A stretch of DNA of 64,000 nt from DASXRA01 sp036506155 (GCA_036506155.1 DASXSF010000157.1:62001-126000), one strand, 5' to 3'. Counted from the stretch's first letter, positions 41,998 through 51,875 are shown. Made by a program: numbers and translations. The notes: generated by a model from the sequence alone, not told the origin.

Positions 41998-43194
41998 TCA
42001 GACGACGGGGCGTTGCGTCGTCGAGTAGCGCGCGACGGCCAGCAACAGGCCCACGGCCAGCGCCTGCGCGAACATCGACGAGCCGCCGTAGGAGACGAAC
42101 GGAAGCGGCAATCCGGTCACCGGCGTCAGGCCGAGGTTCATGCCGATGTTCTGGAAGGCCTGGAACGCGAACCAGCACACGACGCCGACGGCGATCAGCC
42201 GTCCGGCACGCCCGGCGTGTGCCGCGATGCGCAGCCCGCGCCAACACAGTACGGCGAACAACACAATGATCAACCCGGCGCCGAGCAGCCCGAACTCCTC
42301 GCCCGCCACGCTATAGATGAAATCGGTCTGCTGCTCGGGAACGAAAGCGCCGCGCGTCTGCGGCCCATGGAAGAGCCCGCGCCCGAACAGCCCGCCGTTC
42401 GCGATGGCGATGTGCGCCTGCATGACGTTGTAGGAGGCACCGCGCGGATCCTCGCCCGGGTGCGCGAACACCCGGAAGCGGGCGAGCTGATACTCGGCGA
42501 GCACGCCGGACTTGATCGCGAGGAACGTGCCCAGCGCGCCGAGGGCTATGAGTCCGAGCGTCCACCGGGCCGGGACGTCCGCCGCGATAAGTACTCCGAA
42601 ACCGGCCGCGGCGAGCACCATGGCCGAGCCCAGGTCAGGCTGCAGCATGATCAGCAGGAGCGGCACGGTGATCAGCACGGTGGCGATCAGCACGTCGGAC
42701 GTCGTCGGTCGCTCGGCATGCCGCTCGGCGGCCCGCTGCGCGAACATCGTCGCCATGCCCGCGATCAGGCCGAGCTTCATGAACTCGGCGGGCTGCAACT
42801 GCATGCCGCCGGGTAGTGCCAACCAAGCGTGCGCGCCGTTGATCGTCCGGCCGAACGCGAACACCGCGAGCAGGCCCAGCAAGCTCGCGCCGTACAGCAC
42901 CGGCCCGACTATCCGCAGGCGCCGCACGTCCACCCGGGCAGCGATCGCCACCAAGGCCAGCCCGATGCCGATGTTGGCAAGGTGCCGGTACAGGTAGCCC
43001 TGCGGGTCACGTCCCTCGTCGGAGAGCCGCTGCCGGGTGGCAGACCACACCAGCACCGCCCCGATCAGTGCCAGCAGCAGGGCGGCGCCGGCGAGCCAGA
43101 TGTCCACACCGCGCCGCACCCGGCGCGGCCGCAGCACCCGCGAGGGAACGAGCGTGAACGGCTTGGCCGGATCGCGGGAGAGCACAGTCATCAC
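41998..43194 (-). CDS. rodA: RodA peptidoglycan glycosyltransferase (SEDS family)
   Basis: This 398-residue polytopic protein with about ten membrane segments is the lipid-II polymerase of the elongation complex. SEDS hallmarks: LPGGMQLQPAEFMKLGLI, MLQPDLGSAMVLAAAG with the catalytic-site Asp, and GLTPVTGLPLPFVSYGGSS. Start overlaps the PBP2 stop by ATGA, so polymerase and transpeptidase are co-translated. Confidence 0.95.
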   Translation of the reverse strand: MMTVLSRDPAKPFTLVPSRVLRPRRVRRGVDIWLAGAALLLALIGAVLVWSATRQRLSDEGRDPQGYLYRHLANIGIGLALVAIAARVDVRRLRIVGPVLYGASLLGLLAVFAFGRTINGAHAWLALPGGMQLQPAEFMKLGLIAGMATMFAQRAAERHAERPTTSDVLIATVLITVPLLLIMLQPDLGSAMVLAAAGFGVLIAADVPARWTLGLIALGALGTFLAIKSGVLAEYQLARFRVFAHPGEDPRGASYNVMQAHIAIANGGLFGRGLFHGPQTRGAFVPEQQTDFIYSVAGEEFGLLGAGLIIVLFAVLCWRGLRIAAHAGRAGRLIAVGVVCWFAFQAFQNIGMNLGLTPVTGLPLPFVSYGGSSMFAQALAVGLLLAVARYSTTQRPVV

Positions 43195-45236
43195 CGGATC
43201 ACCGGGCTCGTCTCCGGGCGCGACTCAGGCAGCACGGGAGGCTGGCCGACGCCGAGCAGCCCGTCGTAGACAGTGCGCACCATTGGTGCCGCGGCGTGCG
43301 ACCCAAGACCGGCCTGCTCCACCATGCCGACCGCTACGAAGCGGGCGTGGCCGTGCCCGTCGAGTGGGCCCCAGGACGCGAACCACGACGTGTCCTGCTT
43401 GCCGAACACCTCCGCGGTACCTGTCTTGCCGCCGATCTGGGTCTTGTAGGGCGCGCCGTCGAAAGCGATCGCCCCCGATACTGAGTGGTCGCCGGCGAAG
43501 TGGAGCGCGTTGGCGAAGTAATGGAGCAGGCCCTGGCTCACGGGCAGCACGCCCCGGACGGTCGGCTTGATCGTCCGGATGACCTTGCCGTGCGGGTCGA
43601 CGACCTTCCACCCCAGGGTCGGCCGCCACAGCGTGCCGCCGTTGATCATCGCCGAATACGCGACAGCCAGTTGCAGGGGCGACACCGTGGTTTCGCCCTG
43701 GCCGATCGCCATGTCGGCGTTGTCACCGGCCCGGTACCGCCAGCCGTCGGTGCAGTTCTCCCGCGCCAGCTTCGTCAGGTACGCGCGCTGTACGGGGTCG
43801 GGTTCTTGCGGGAACCCGCGTGCCGCGTCGGCACAGTACTGCTTGCGGTTCGCGCGCCAGCGGGCCAGCCTCGACTCACGATCGGCGTAGCTGCCGGCGG
43901 CCTGCTCGTCGGCGGGCAGGTCAACGCCGGGTGCGGTGCCCACGCCGAACGCGGCCGCCATGTGCTGGAGGTACTCGTTCGGCTTCTTGCCGGCGTCGGC
44001 ACGCGCCTGGTCCGCGTAGTACTCGTTCGCTGCGAATGCGTAGAACCACGTGTCGCAGGAGATCTTCAGCGCTTCGGCCAAGGTCAACGGATACCCCGGC
44101 GCCTCGGACTCGAAGTTCGTCTTGATGCGGCCGTCGACGGACAAGGCCGGCGGACAGGGATATCTGCCGTCGAGTGTCGCCTCGCCGTGGGTGATGATCG
44201 ACGACGAGCTGATCAGCTTGAACGTGGAACCCGGGGCGTAGGCACCGGCAATGGCCCGGCTGACCAGCGGGTCGTTCGCGCTGGGCTCGATGAGCCGGCG
44301 GTAGTCGGCCACGGAGATACCGCCGACGAACAGCTGCGGGTCGTAGGTCGGGTAGCTGGCGACGGCAAGGATGCGGCCCGTGTTCGGGTCCATCACGACG
44401 ACCGCCGCGCCGGTGGCCGGCATTCCGGCCTCGCGGGACTTCGCGATCTGTTCGCGGATCGCTTGCTCGGCGAGGCGTTGCACGTCGCGGTCGATGCTGG
44501 TGACCAGCGTGTCGCCCGGCTCGGGCGCGATCTCCTGCGACGCTCCGACGGCGAAGCCACGTGGGTCGAGCTGCACGACCTGCGCGCCGTCCGTACCCCG
44601 CAGCAGCGAGTCGTACTCCTGCTCCAGGCCGGAGCGGCCGATCGTGTCGGCATCGTTCAGCTTGGGGTTGCGCTTCTCGTCGTCGGCGCTCACCGCGCCG
44701 GTGTAGCCGAGAATGTGCGCGGCGAGCGTGCCTCCGGGGTAATCGCGCACCGTCTCGGTGTCGACCTTGACCCCCGGGTACAGCTCGCGGTGCTCGGCGA
44801 CCGCCAGCACCGCGGCCGTCGAGGCGTCGGTCTCCACCGGGACGGGCTGGAACGGCTCACCGGTCCAGCACGGCGACGGGACGTGCACCCCGCACGGGGT
44901 GATCTCCTGCGCGAGGTCGTGCTCGGGTGTGCGAAGGACCGCGGCCAGGCCGGCGAGCACGGCCGCGCCCTGGTCGGGCTGCTCGAGCAGGGTTTCCCGG
45001 TCGACGGTGATCACGTGTGCCGTGCGGTTCGTGACGAGTGGGCGGCCAAGCGCGTCGAGGATCTGCCCGCGCGGCGCAGGCACCGTGTACTCACCGCCGT
45101 GCAGCAGGCCGGCCGTCTGCGTCGGCTTGTGCGGGTCGAGCACCTGCACGTAGTACAGCCGGCCGAACAGGGTGAGGACGAGTGACGCGACGAGGACACC
45201 GACCACCGTCAAGCGCCGGCTGCGCCGCTCAGCCAC
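43191..45236 (-). CDS. mrdA: Penicillin-binding protein 2, class B transpeptidase of the rod complex
   Basis: This 681-residue bitopic membrane protein cross-links peptidoglycan made by RodA. One membrane segment (about 9-30) is followed by the PBP dimerisation region (VPAPRGQILDALGRPLVTN) and the transpeptidase with S337-T-F-K340, SCD at 393-395 and KTG at 604-606. The SxN motif is SCD, the usual form in this PBP2 group. GTG 45236 overlaps mreD by 8 bases; the frame upstream of it is mreD shadow. Confidence 0.94.
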   Translation of the reverse strand: MAERRSRRLTVVGVLVASLVLTLFGRLYYVQVLDPHKPTQTAGLLHGGEYTVPAPRGQILDALGRPLVTNRTAHVITVDRETLLEQPDQGAAVLAGLAAVLRTPEHDLAQEITPCGVHVPSPCWTGEPFQPVPVETDASTAAVLAVAEHRELYPGVKVDTETVRDYPGGTLAAHILGYTGAVSADDEKRNPKLNDADTIGRSGLEQEYDSLLRGTDGAQVVQLDPRGFAVGASQEIAPEPGDTLVTSIDRDVQRLAEQAIREQIAKSREAGMPATGAAVVVMDPNTGRILAVASYPTYDPQLFVGGISVADYRRLIEPSANDPLVSRAIAGAYAPGSTFKLISSSSIITHGEATLDGRYPCPPALSVDGRIKTNFESEAPGYPLTLAEALKISCDTWFYAFAANEYYADQARADAGKKPNEYLQHMAAAFGVGTAPGVDLPADEQAAGSYADRESRLARWRANRKQYCADAARGFPQEPDPVQRAYLTKLARENCTDGWRYRAGDNADMAIGQGETTVSPLQLAVAYSAMINGGTLWRPTLGWKVVDPHGKVIRTIKPTVRGVLPVSQGLLHYFANALHFAGDHSVSGAIAFDGAPYKTQIGGKTGTAEVFGKQDTSWFASWGPLDGHGHARFVAVGMVEQAGLGSHAAAPMVRTVYDGLLGVGQPPVLPESRPETSPVIR

Positions 45237-45732
45237 TGCCGACCGCCCGCAACGCGTCCGCGCGCAGCACTCGCCGCACGAGCGGCACGACGAGTGCAGC
45301 GAGCACGAGGTTGCCGGCCAGCGACGGCAGCAGCCCGTGCACCGCGCCGAGCGCCGTGCCGCCTGGCTCGTCGACCACGGTGAGCCCGAGCATGGCGAGT
45401 GCGCCGGCCACGGTGGCCGCGACCGCGGCCAGCATTGCCTGGCCGGCAACATGCCGATGCGGTCCGACGAGCAGGCCGCAGCCGATGCCGACGCCGAGCC
45501 AGCAGAGCGCGAGCAGCCCGGCCACATGCGCGGACCCGAGGTCGGCGACGAGCCCTGTGACGAAGCCCAGGGACATGCCGGCGCCGGGGCCCGACTCCAG
45601 GGCCACTGCAGCGACGAGCACTGCCGGCAGGCTTAGCTGCGCGGTGAGGGCCGCCGGAGCGATGAGCGTCGCCTGCAGCACCAGAGCCACGACAGTCGCG
45701 GTTGCCGCGGCAGCAAGGCGTGCCGGTGTCAT
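45229..45732 (-). CDS. mreD: Rod shape-determining protein MreD
   Basis: This 167-residue hydrophobic protein has about five membrane segments with PAVLVAAVALESGPGAGMSLGF and GLVADLGSAHVAGLLAL, the variable but recognisable MreD pattern. It anchors MreC/MreB to the rod complex. Overlaps mreC by ATGA and PBP2 by 8 bases. Confidence 0.88.
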   Translation of the reverse strand: MTPARLAAAATATVVALVLQATLIAPAALTAQLSLPAVLVAAVALESGPGAGMSLGFVTGLVADLGSAHVAGLLALCWLGVGIGCGLLVGPHRHVAGQAMLAAVAATVAGALAMLGLTVVDEPGGTALGAVHGLLPSLAGNLVLAALVVPLVRRVLRADALRAVGSG

Positions 45733-46565
45733 CGTGCGGCTTCCGCCGCAGGCGCCGTCATGATCACGCCGACGATGTCCAGGGCGGTGGGCGACACAGC
45801 GGGCCGCACGTGCGCGACCGTCGTCCCGTCGGCGGACGTACGCACCGATGTCACCGTTCCGAGCGCCAGACCCGCGACGTACGTCGACGCGCCGGCCGGC
45901 CCGGTGACCAACTGGTCGCCGACCGAAATCCGCGTTGCGGGATCGAGCGGCGATACCGCGAACCCGCTCGTGCCCTGCCCGGTGGCAAGCGCGAGCTCAC
46001 CTGTACGGGTGTCCCGTGCACCGACGCCTGAGCCGGGATCGGCGGCGAGCAGCACGATGCAGGTGCTCGCACTGGTGTGCAGGACGCGGCCCACGAGACC
46101 GACGCCGTCGGTCACAGTCTCTCCGTCCTGGACACCGTTGTGCCTGCCGACGTCGAGGGTGACCGTCCAGTCGAACCCGGAGCCCGGCCCGAGTGCGATC
46201 ACCCGCGCCGGCACGGACGTGCTCGGCAACCTGGACAGGTCGAGATTCAACGACGCTCCGGCGGCATCCTGCGCGAGCCGCTCATGTAGCTGTGCGTTCT
46301 CGCGGCGCAGCCGGTCGATCGTGTCGCGATTGCTTGCTGCGTGCGGCACACCCTGCACGAAACGCCGCACGGGACCGAGCACGCCGTCGGTTCCGCGGTA
46401 CAGCGCGCCCAGGGCACCCTGAACCCCGCCGTGCGCGCCGCGCAGTCCCGAGCCGGTCAGGTCGATCGTCAGGAACACCACGGCGACGGCGGCGAGCACA
46501 GCTGCGGCAAGGCGCTGACGCCGGGTAAGGCGGTGCCTGTGGGGAGGCCGGTGGGGAGCCGTCAC
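45729..46565 (-). CDS. mreC: Rod shape-determining protein MreC
   Basis: This 278-residue bitopic protein has a basic cytoplasmic head, one membrane segment (about 19-37), a coiled coil (SNRDTIDRLRRENAQLHERL) and beta domains with VGRVLHTSASTCIVLLAADPG and GDQLVTGPAGASTYVAGLALG. It scaffolds PBP2-RodA in the periplasmic-equivalent space. GTG 46565 chosen, 25 bases after mreB; the open frame upstream runs into mreB shadow sequence. Confidence 0.93.
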   Translation of the reverse strand: MTAPHRPPHRHRLTRRQRLAAAVLAAVAVVFLTIDLTGSGLRGAHGGVQGALGALYRGTDGVLGPVRRFVQGVPHAASNRDTIDRLRRENAQLHERLAQDAAGASLNLDLSRLPSTSVPARVIALGPGSGFDWTVTLDVGRHNGVQDGETVTDGVGLVGRVLHTSASTCIVLLAADPGSGVGARDTRTGELALATGQGTSGFAVSPLDPATRISVGDQLVTGPAGASTYVAGLALGTVTSVRTSADGTTVAHVRPAVSPTALDIVGVIMTAPAAEAAR

Positions 46566-46590
46566 CGCTGGTGGCCCACAGCGCGTGCGC

Positions 46591-47655
46591 TCATCGCCGC
46601 CGGCCGTCCACGACGACCTTGTGCAGCTGGGCGAAGTGCTCGACAACCGTCCCGGTGCCGAGCACCACGGAGTCGAGCGGCCGCTCCGCCACGAGCACCG
46701 GAACGCCGAGCTCGTGCTGCAACCGTGCGTCCAGCCCACGAAGCAGCGCCCCGCCGCCGGTAAGTACAGCTCCGCTGGAGATCAGGTCGCCGGCGAGTTC
46801 CGGCGGGCACCGATCGAGGGTGCCCTTGACCGCGGCCACGATGCGCGTGATGGGAGCGTCCATCGCCTTGCGCAGTTCGTCGCTTGCCACGGTGACGTTG
46901 CGCGGCAGGCCGGTGCCGATCTCACGGCCCCGGATCTCCGCCCGCCTGACCCCCGCGACCGGGAATGCCGAGCCCACCGCAATCTTGAGCTGCTCGGCCG
47001 TGCGCTCACCGATCAGCAGCCCGAACTCCGCGCGCACGTGGTCGGCGATTGCCTCGTCTAGCGCGTTTCCCGCGACACGAAGGCTTGCGGACGCGACGAT
47101 GCCGCCCAGCGCCAGTACCGCGACCTCCGTAGTGCCGCCGCCGATGTCGATCACCATCGACCCGGACGGCTGGTTCACCGGCAGCCCGGCTCCGATCGCC
47201 GCCGCCATCGGCTCCGCGATGATGTGCACCCGGCGCGCCCCGGCCGCGTAGGCCGACTCGCTCACCGCCCGCTGCTCCACCCCGGTGATGCCGGACGGCA
47301 CGCAGACCACCACACGCGGCCCGGCGAACACCGACGGGCGGCGCAGCACCTTGCGTACGAAGAAGCGCAGCATTTCCGCGGTGGCGTCGTAATCGGCGAC
47401 CACGCCGTCCCGCAACGGTTTGACGGCTCGGATGTTGCCGGGGGTGCGGCCGATCATCTGCTTGGCGTCCGCGCCGACGGCTACGACGGCGTTGGTGTCA
47501 GTGTCGACGGCGACCACCGACGGCTCGTTCAGCAGGATGCCCCGGCCGCGCGCGTAGACCAGTGTGTTCGCAGTCCCGAGATCGACCGCGAGGTCGCTAC
47601 CGAGCACGCTGACGCGCTGCCTGCGCGAGAGCAGCGCGAGCGGGGGAAACGCCAC
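46591..47655 (-). CDS. mreB: Rod shape-determining protein MreB (actin-like)
   Basis: This 354-residue bacterial actin organises cell-wall elongation. Nucleotide-binding elements: DLAVDLGTANTLVYARGRG (phosphate 1), SMVIDIGGGTTEVAVL (phosphate 2) and AVLTGGGALLRGL (adenosine). First gene of mreBCD-mrdA-rodA. Its presence excludes mycobacteria and corynebacteria, which lack mreB. GTG start at 47655; an in-frame GTG two codons before LGSDLAVD is an alternative. Confidence 0.96.
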   Translation of the reverse strand: MAFPPLALLSRRQRVSVLGSDLAVDLGTANTLVYARGRGILLNEPSVVAVDTDTNAVVAVGADAKQMIGRTPGNIRAVKPLRDGVVADYDATAEMLRFFVRKVLRRPSVFAGPRVVVCVPSGITGVEQRAVSESAYAAGARRVHIIAEPMAAAIGAGLPVNQPSGSMVIDIGGGTTEVAVLALGGIVASASLRVAGNALDEAIADHVRAEFGLLIGERTAEQLKIAVGSAFPVAGVRRAEIRGREIGTGLPRNVTVASDELRKAMDAPITRIVAAVKGTLDRCPPELAGDLISSGAVLTGGGALLRGLDARLQHELGVPVLVAERPLDSVVLGTGTVVEHFAQLHKVVVDGRRR

Positions 47656-47745
47656 CAGCGGAACGCCTTTCCGAAAGCGGGAAGCTGCGTGGCGATCGTA
47701 TGGTTGTCGCCGCTTCTGACCTGGTTGCGACGCGCGGTTGCATCG

Positions 47746-48137
47746 CTACTCGTGTCGCATCGACGCGATCACGTACTCGGCGGAGACCCGAAACGCCGCG
47801 GCATCCTCATTGATGTCCTGGAGCAGGTCCAACACGCGAGCGTCCAGCGTCTCGCGCTGGCCGACCGTGTCGAGCACCGCGTTGCCGGCCACCGCCAGCG
47901 GATGGGCCCGCCCCATGCGGACGAGAAACGCCCGCGGGGAAGAGTCGGTGCCGAGAACGAAGTGGGCGGCCAACCCCGCGGCGACAGCCTGCTTCCGGGC
48001 GACATCGAGCGGCCGGGCGGCGGGGGCGACGCCGACGACCTGCGCTCGGCCGCGGCCACCACCGCCACTGCCGCCGGCAGCGACTCCGCAGCGATGTCCT
48101 CGTAGTGGCCGAGCCCTCAGCCGAGTGGAGCACTCAT
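47746..48137 (-). pseudogene. Degraded gene fragment, product unknown
   Basis: The last ~90 codons (48030 to 47746) are strongly coding: DVARKQAVAAGLAAHFVLG, then AFLVRMGRAHPLAVAGNAVL, then LDLLQDINEDAAAFRVSAEY and a TAG. Just upstream a different frame looks coding (HYEDIAAESLPAAVAVVAAA), and still further up an ATG at 48137 opens MSAPLG followed by TGA. A nonsense codon plus a frameshift therefore seem to break an original gene of about 130 codons. I do not recognise the family. Confidence 0.45.
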
Positions 48138-48153
48138 CCCTGGACGTCTCTCC

Positions 48154-49601
48154 TTACGGGTGGATCACCGCGGCGTACATCGTTTGGTGGTACTTAGCCG
48201 TCGGGTCGGACGGAGTCGACGACACGCACCACACGACGTAGAGGCGTCCGTTTGTCGCCGAGCTGCCGGTGTAGTCGCCCGGGAACTTACCTCGAGCGAC
48301 GGCCGCGTAGTTCAGGTCGGACGGGGGCCCGAGCGAGATCGGCGCGCCGAACTGGGCGCCGCCGTGCGACACGGACAACTGCTGCTGCACGTACCGGCCG
48401 TTCTCGACGGTCGTATCACGAGTGCCGTAGGAGACGAACACCTCGGCGCGGTACGCGGTCACATCGATGTTGACCCTGTCCAGGCCCGCCTTGTCGCTCC
48501 GGCTGACGAGGACGGGTTGGGACCAGTGTCGCCCGTCGCTCGACTGCGACAGCTTGACCTGGTCGGGGGTGGCCGAATCCCACGCGGTGTAGAGCCGACC
48601 GGTCACCGGGTCCGCCGTCGCCGAGGGCAGGCAGCACCGGATACCGGCCGGCCCCTCGCCCGCATCGTTGGTGATCAGCACTTCCGAACCCCACGTCTTG
48701 CCGCCGTCGTGGGAGGTCCTGGCTACCCAGTTGTCCCCGACCGGCGCAGCGGCCGCGGCGGCCGCCGCCAGGGCGGAGTCGCCGTGGTGGCCGACGTTGC
48801 CCTCCGGGTCTTCGCCCATTCCGCCCACGCCGAAGTTCAGGTAGGCGTCGGTGAGGCTGCCGTCGGGCTGGATCATCGCCTGCGAGTTCTGCGTGCCGAC
48901 GTTCGTGGCGCTGACGTAGGTGGTGTCGCTCCACGTCTGCCCCTCGTCGTCGGACCAGCGCACCGCCTGCGGCGCCGACACGTAGTTGCCTGCGCGTCGA
49001 AGATGAACGGCGTCCAGAACTGGTAGAGCCGGCCGTAGTGCGGGCTGTGCGGCGAGTTGTCGATCGCCAGATAGTTCTTGTCGTCGGAGTAGTTGCACGA
49101 GTCGCTGTAATGGGCGAGCACCGGGGTGCCGAACGTCTTGCCGCCGTTCGTCGAGCGCGTCACGTAGACGCCGCTCTGGCAGTCGAGGTTCACCGGCAGG
49201 ATCGACAGGTACACGCTGCCGTCCGGGCCCCACGCCACGATCGGGTCCGAGGCACGATCCCACGTGCCGCCCGCCGACTTGGTGATGCCTTGCACCGGCT
49301 GGTGATGCCAGGTCTTGCCGCCGTCGTGCGTCCAGGCGTACGTGATGTCGACGGCGCCGCCGTCGGGATAGCGGCCGTCGTGCGCAACGGCGACCGCCCA
49401 GTCCGCGTTGGTCGGCGAGACAGCGACGTCCGGCTCGACGAGCGTGTCCGGCTCGGAATATGACTCGGGTGGGATGTCCTGCTGGGCGATCTGTCCTACA
49501 TGAAGGATGGTCAGGTGCGGCGTGGTCGCGGCGACAGCCGGCGCGGCTGCGACGACCGTCGCCAGCGCGGCGGTCGTGATAACGATGGGGATTCGGCGCA
49601 T
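48154..49601 (-). CDS. Secreted BNR-repeat (sialidase-like) protein with a one-base frameshift
   Basis: A signal peptide (about 1-24, ending AVAATTP) and at least five Asp-box/BNR motifs (THDGGKTW, STNGGKTF, SDDEGQTW, SHDGGKTW, SSDGRHW) indicate a six-bladed propeller as in sialidases and related glycosidases. The N-terminal frame (49601 to about 48990) and C-terminal frame (to 48154) meet at FIFDAQ / GNYVSAPQAVRW; one extra C at 48989-48990 (plus strand) would join them into about 482 residues. No arginine triad or other catalytic set could be assigned, so sialidase activity is not claimed. Sits between the mre and ndk blocks. Confidence 0.8.
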
Positions 49602-49651
49602 GAGTCCGCCTCCTCGGTCTTGGGGAAACCGACAGAGACCGCCTTGCGCAT

Positions 49652-50074
49652 TTAGCGCAAGTCGGGAAACCAGAGCTTTATCTCACGATCGGCAGACTCG
49701 ACCGAATCGGACCCGTGCACGATGTTCTGGACCACCCGGAGGCCCCAGTCACGGCCGAAGTCACCGCGGATGGTGCCGGGTGCCGCCGCCGTCGGCTCGG
49801 TGGCGCCGGCCAGTGCCCGGAAGCCCGCCACGACGCGATTGCCCTCGGCGACGAAGGCGACGACCGGCCCCGACGACATGAACGCAACGAGCGGCTCGTA
49901 GAACGGCTTGCCCAGGTGCTCGACGTAGTGCTCAGCGAGCAACTCGACACTGGGCACCCGCATGTCGAGGGCGACGATGCGGTAGCCCTTCGCTTCGACA
50001 CGCCGGATCACCTCGCCGGCAAGCCCGCGGGCCACACCGTCCGGCTTGACGAGAACAAGGGTGCGCTCGCTCAT
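49652..50074 (-). CDS. ndk: Nucleoside diphosphate kinase
   Basis: This 140-residue enzyme equalises NTP pools through a phosphohistidine intermediate, H120 in NIVHGSDS. MSERTLVLVKPDGVARGLAG is the standard start. 13 bases separate it from DUF4233, in the conserved valS-folC-DUF4233-ndk series. Confidence 0.97.
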   Translation of the reverse strand: MSERTLVLVKPDGVARGLAGEVIRRVEAKGYRIVALDMRVPSVELLAEHYVEHLGKPFYEPLVAFMSSGPVVAFVAEGNRVVAGFRALAGATEPTAAAPGTIRGDFGRDWGLRVVQNIVHGSDSVESADREIKLWFPDLR

Positions 50075-50087
50075 GCGCGGCAGCCTC

Positions 50088-50492
50088 TCAGGAGACCAGC
50101 ATCCGGACGCCGCCGGGGGTGCCGACCAGCTCGCGGCGCAGATTCAGCAGGTACAGCCACACCCCGAGGAACAGCGCGCCCACTATGAAGAACGCGTGCG
50201 TCCAGACGCCGATGAGCAGCAGCGGCACGTGCAGCGCCGAACCCAGGCCGATGCCCCAGCGGCGCCGCTGCATCGCCGCAGCCACCACGAGCACGGCGGC
50301 GAACCCGAGCAGCAGTCCGGTCTTGAGGCCGCCGAGTCCGGTTGTCAGAGCGAGGGCGCGCGGCACGAGCAGCACGCAGAACGCCTCGAGGCACAGTACG
50401 GCTGCCAGCGCGCGGCGGGTTGCGCGGTCGACATTTTCGCGGCGGTGCTGCGCGGCGACCTCCGGCTCGACCTCGGGCTCGACGTCGCTCAT
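50088..50492 (-). CDS. DUF4233 membrane protein
   Basis: This 134-residue protein has an acidic N-terminus and about four hydrophobic segments, including LAAVLCLEAFCVLLVPRAL, LLLGFAAVLVVAAAMQRRRW and THAFFIVGALFLGVWLY, the DUF4233 pattern found only between folC and ndk in actinobacteria. Function unknown. Start overlaps the folC stop by ATGA. Confidence 0.9.
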   Translation of the reverse strand: MSDVEPEVEPEVAAQHRRENVDRATRRALAAVLCLEAFCVLLVPRALALTTGLGGLKTGLLLGFAAVLVVAAAMQRRRWGIGLGSALHVPLLLIGVWTHAFFIVGALFLGVWLYLLNLRRELVGTPGGVRMLVS

Positions 50493-51850
50493 CGCGCCCC
50501 CAGCAGCGTGCGCGCCTCGCCGGCCGTAATCACCGACCCGGTGATCAGCACGCCCGCCCCGGCGAGCACCCCGTCGTCGCTCTCCTCCGCGAGGCGCACC
50601 GCGGCCTCGATCGCGTCGTCCAGACGCGGCTCGATGGCGACGCGGTCGGCGCCGAAGACCTGCACCGCGGCTGCTCCCAGCTCGTCTGCGGGCAGCGCAC
50701 GCAGCGAGGAGTTCTGCGTGACCACGACCTCGTCGAGCACCGGCTCGAGGACGCGCAGGATCCCGAGAGCGTCCTTGTCCGCCAGGATGCCGACGACGCC
50801 GACAAGGTGGCGGAAGTCGAATTCCTCGGCCAGCGCGGCCACGGTGGCGGTGGTGCCGTGCGGGTTGTGGGCGGCGTCGACGATCACGGTCGGGGCCACG
50901 CGCACGACCTCGAGTCGGCCCGGCGAGCGCACCGATGCGAACACGTCGCGCACGGCGTCCATGTCGAGCGGGCCGGACGCCGCACCCGCGCCGAAGAACG
51001 CCTCCACTGCGGCCAGCGCCAGTACGGCATTCTGCGCCTGGAACGCCCCGTGCAGCGGGAGGAACACCTCGTCGTAGACGCCGCCCAGCCCTTGCAGGGT
51101 CAGCACCTGCCCGCCTACTGCCACACGCCGTTCGAGCACGCCGAACTCGGCACCTTCACGCGCGACCGTCGCGTCCACCTCGGCAACCCGGCGCAGCAGC
51201 GCGGCGGCGGCATCGTCCTGTTGCGCGGCGAGGATCGCGGTCGCTCCGGGCTTGATGATTCCCGCCTTCTCGGCGGCGATCTGTGCCCGCGTCGTGCCGA
51301 GCAGTTGCGTGTGGTCGAGGTCGACCGGAGTGACCACGGCGACCTCGGCGTCGATGACGTTCGTCGCGTCCCAGGCGCCGCCGAGGCCTACCTCGACCAC
51401 GGCGACATCGACCGGGGCGTCGGCGAAGATCGAGTACGCCAGCGCGACCATCACCTCGAAGAAGCTGAGCTTGACGTCGAACTGTCCGTCGACAAGGTCG
51501 AGGTAGGGCGCCAGTTCGCGGTACGCCTCGACGAACGTGCGCGCACTGACTGGTTCGCCGTTCACGACGATGCGTTCGGTGATCTGCGACAAGTGCGGGC
51601 TGGTGAACCGGCCGGTGCGCAGACCAAACCCACGCAGCAGCTCATCGATCATGCGGGCGGTGCTGGTCTTGCCGTTCGTGCCGGTGAGGTGGATCGAGCG
51701 GTAGGCCCGCTGTGGATCGCCGAGCAACTCGACGAGTGCGGCGATCCGCTCCTTGGTGGGGTTCATCCGGCCCTCGCCCCACCGGCTGGTGATGTCGAGT
51801 TCGGCCATGCGCAGCAGGTCTGCGTAGCGCTGCGCCTCGGTCACTGCCAC
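50489..51850 (-). CDS. folC: Folylpolyglutamate synthase/dihydrofolate synthase
   Basis: This 453-residue Mur-ligase-type enzyme adds glutamates to folates. The ATP loop SIHLTGTNGKTSTARMI lies about residue 50-66, with LSFFEVMVALAYSIF, VEVGLGGAWDATNV and DAAHNPHGTTATV as further signatures. GTG 51850 chosen (a second in-frame GTG lies at 51844); the frame upstream is valS shadow. 25 bases after valS. Confidence 0.94.
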   Translation of the reverse strand: MAVTEAQRYADLLRMAELDITSRWGEGRMNPTKERIAALVELLGDPQRAYRSIHLTGTNGKTSTARMIDELLRGFGLRTGRFTSPHLSQITERIVVNGEPVSARTFVEAYRELAPYLDLVDGQFDVKLSFFEVMVALAYSIFADAPVDVAVVEVGLGGAWDATNVIDAEVAVVTPVDLDHTQLLGTTRAQIAAEKAGIIKPGATAILAAQQDDAAAALLRRVAEVDATVAREGAEFGVLERRVAVGGQVLTLQGLGGVYDEVFLPLHGAFQAQNAVLALAAVEAFFGAGAASGPLDMDAVRDVFASVRSPGRLEVVRVAPTVIVDAAHNPHGTTATVAALAEEFDFRHLVGVVGILADKDALGILRVLEPVLDEVVVTQNSSLRALPADELGAAAVQVFGADRVAIEPRLDDAIEAAVRLAEESDDGVLAGAGVLITGSVITAGEARTLLGAR

Positions 51851-51875
51851 GCCACCCGAGTCTACGGACGGCCCT

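Noticed and set aside
40186..42816. 876-codon plus-strand open frame opposite the TIGR03960 and rodA genes
   Set aside because: It is antisense to two well-recognised genes and has the His/Arg/Gly-rich composition expected of a shadow frame in GC-rich DNA.
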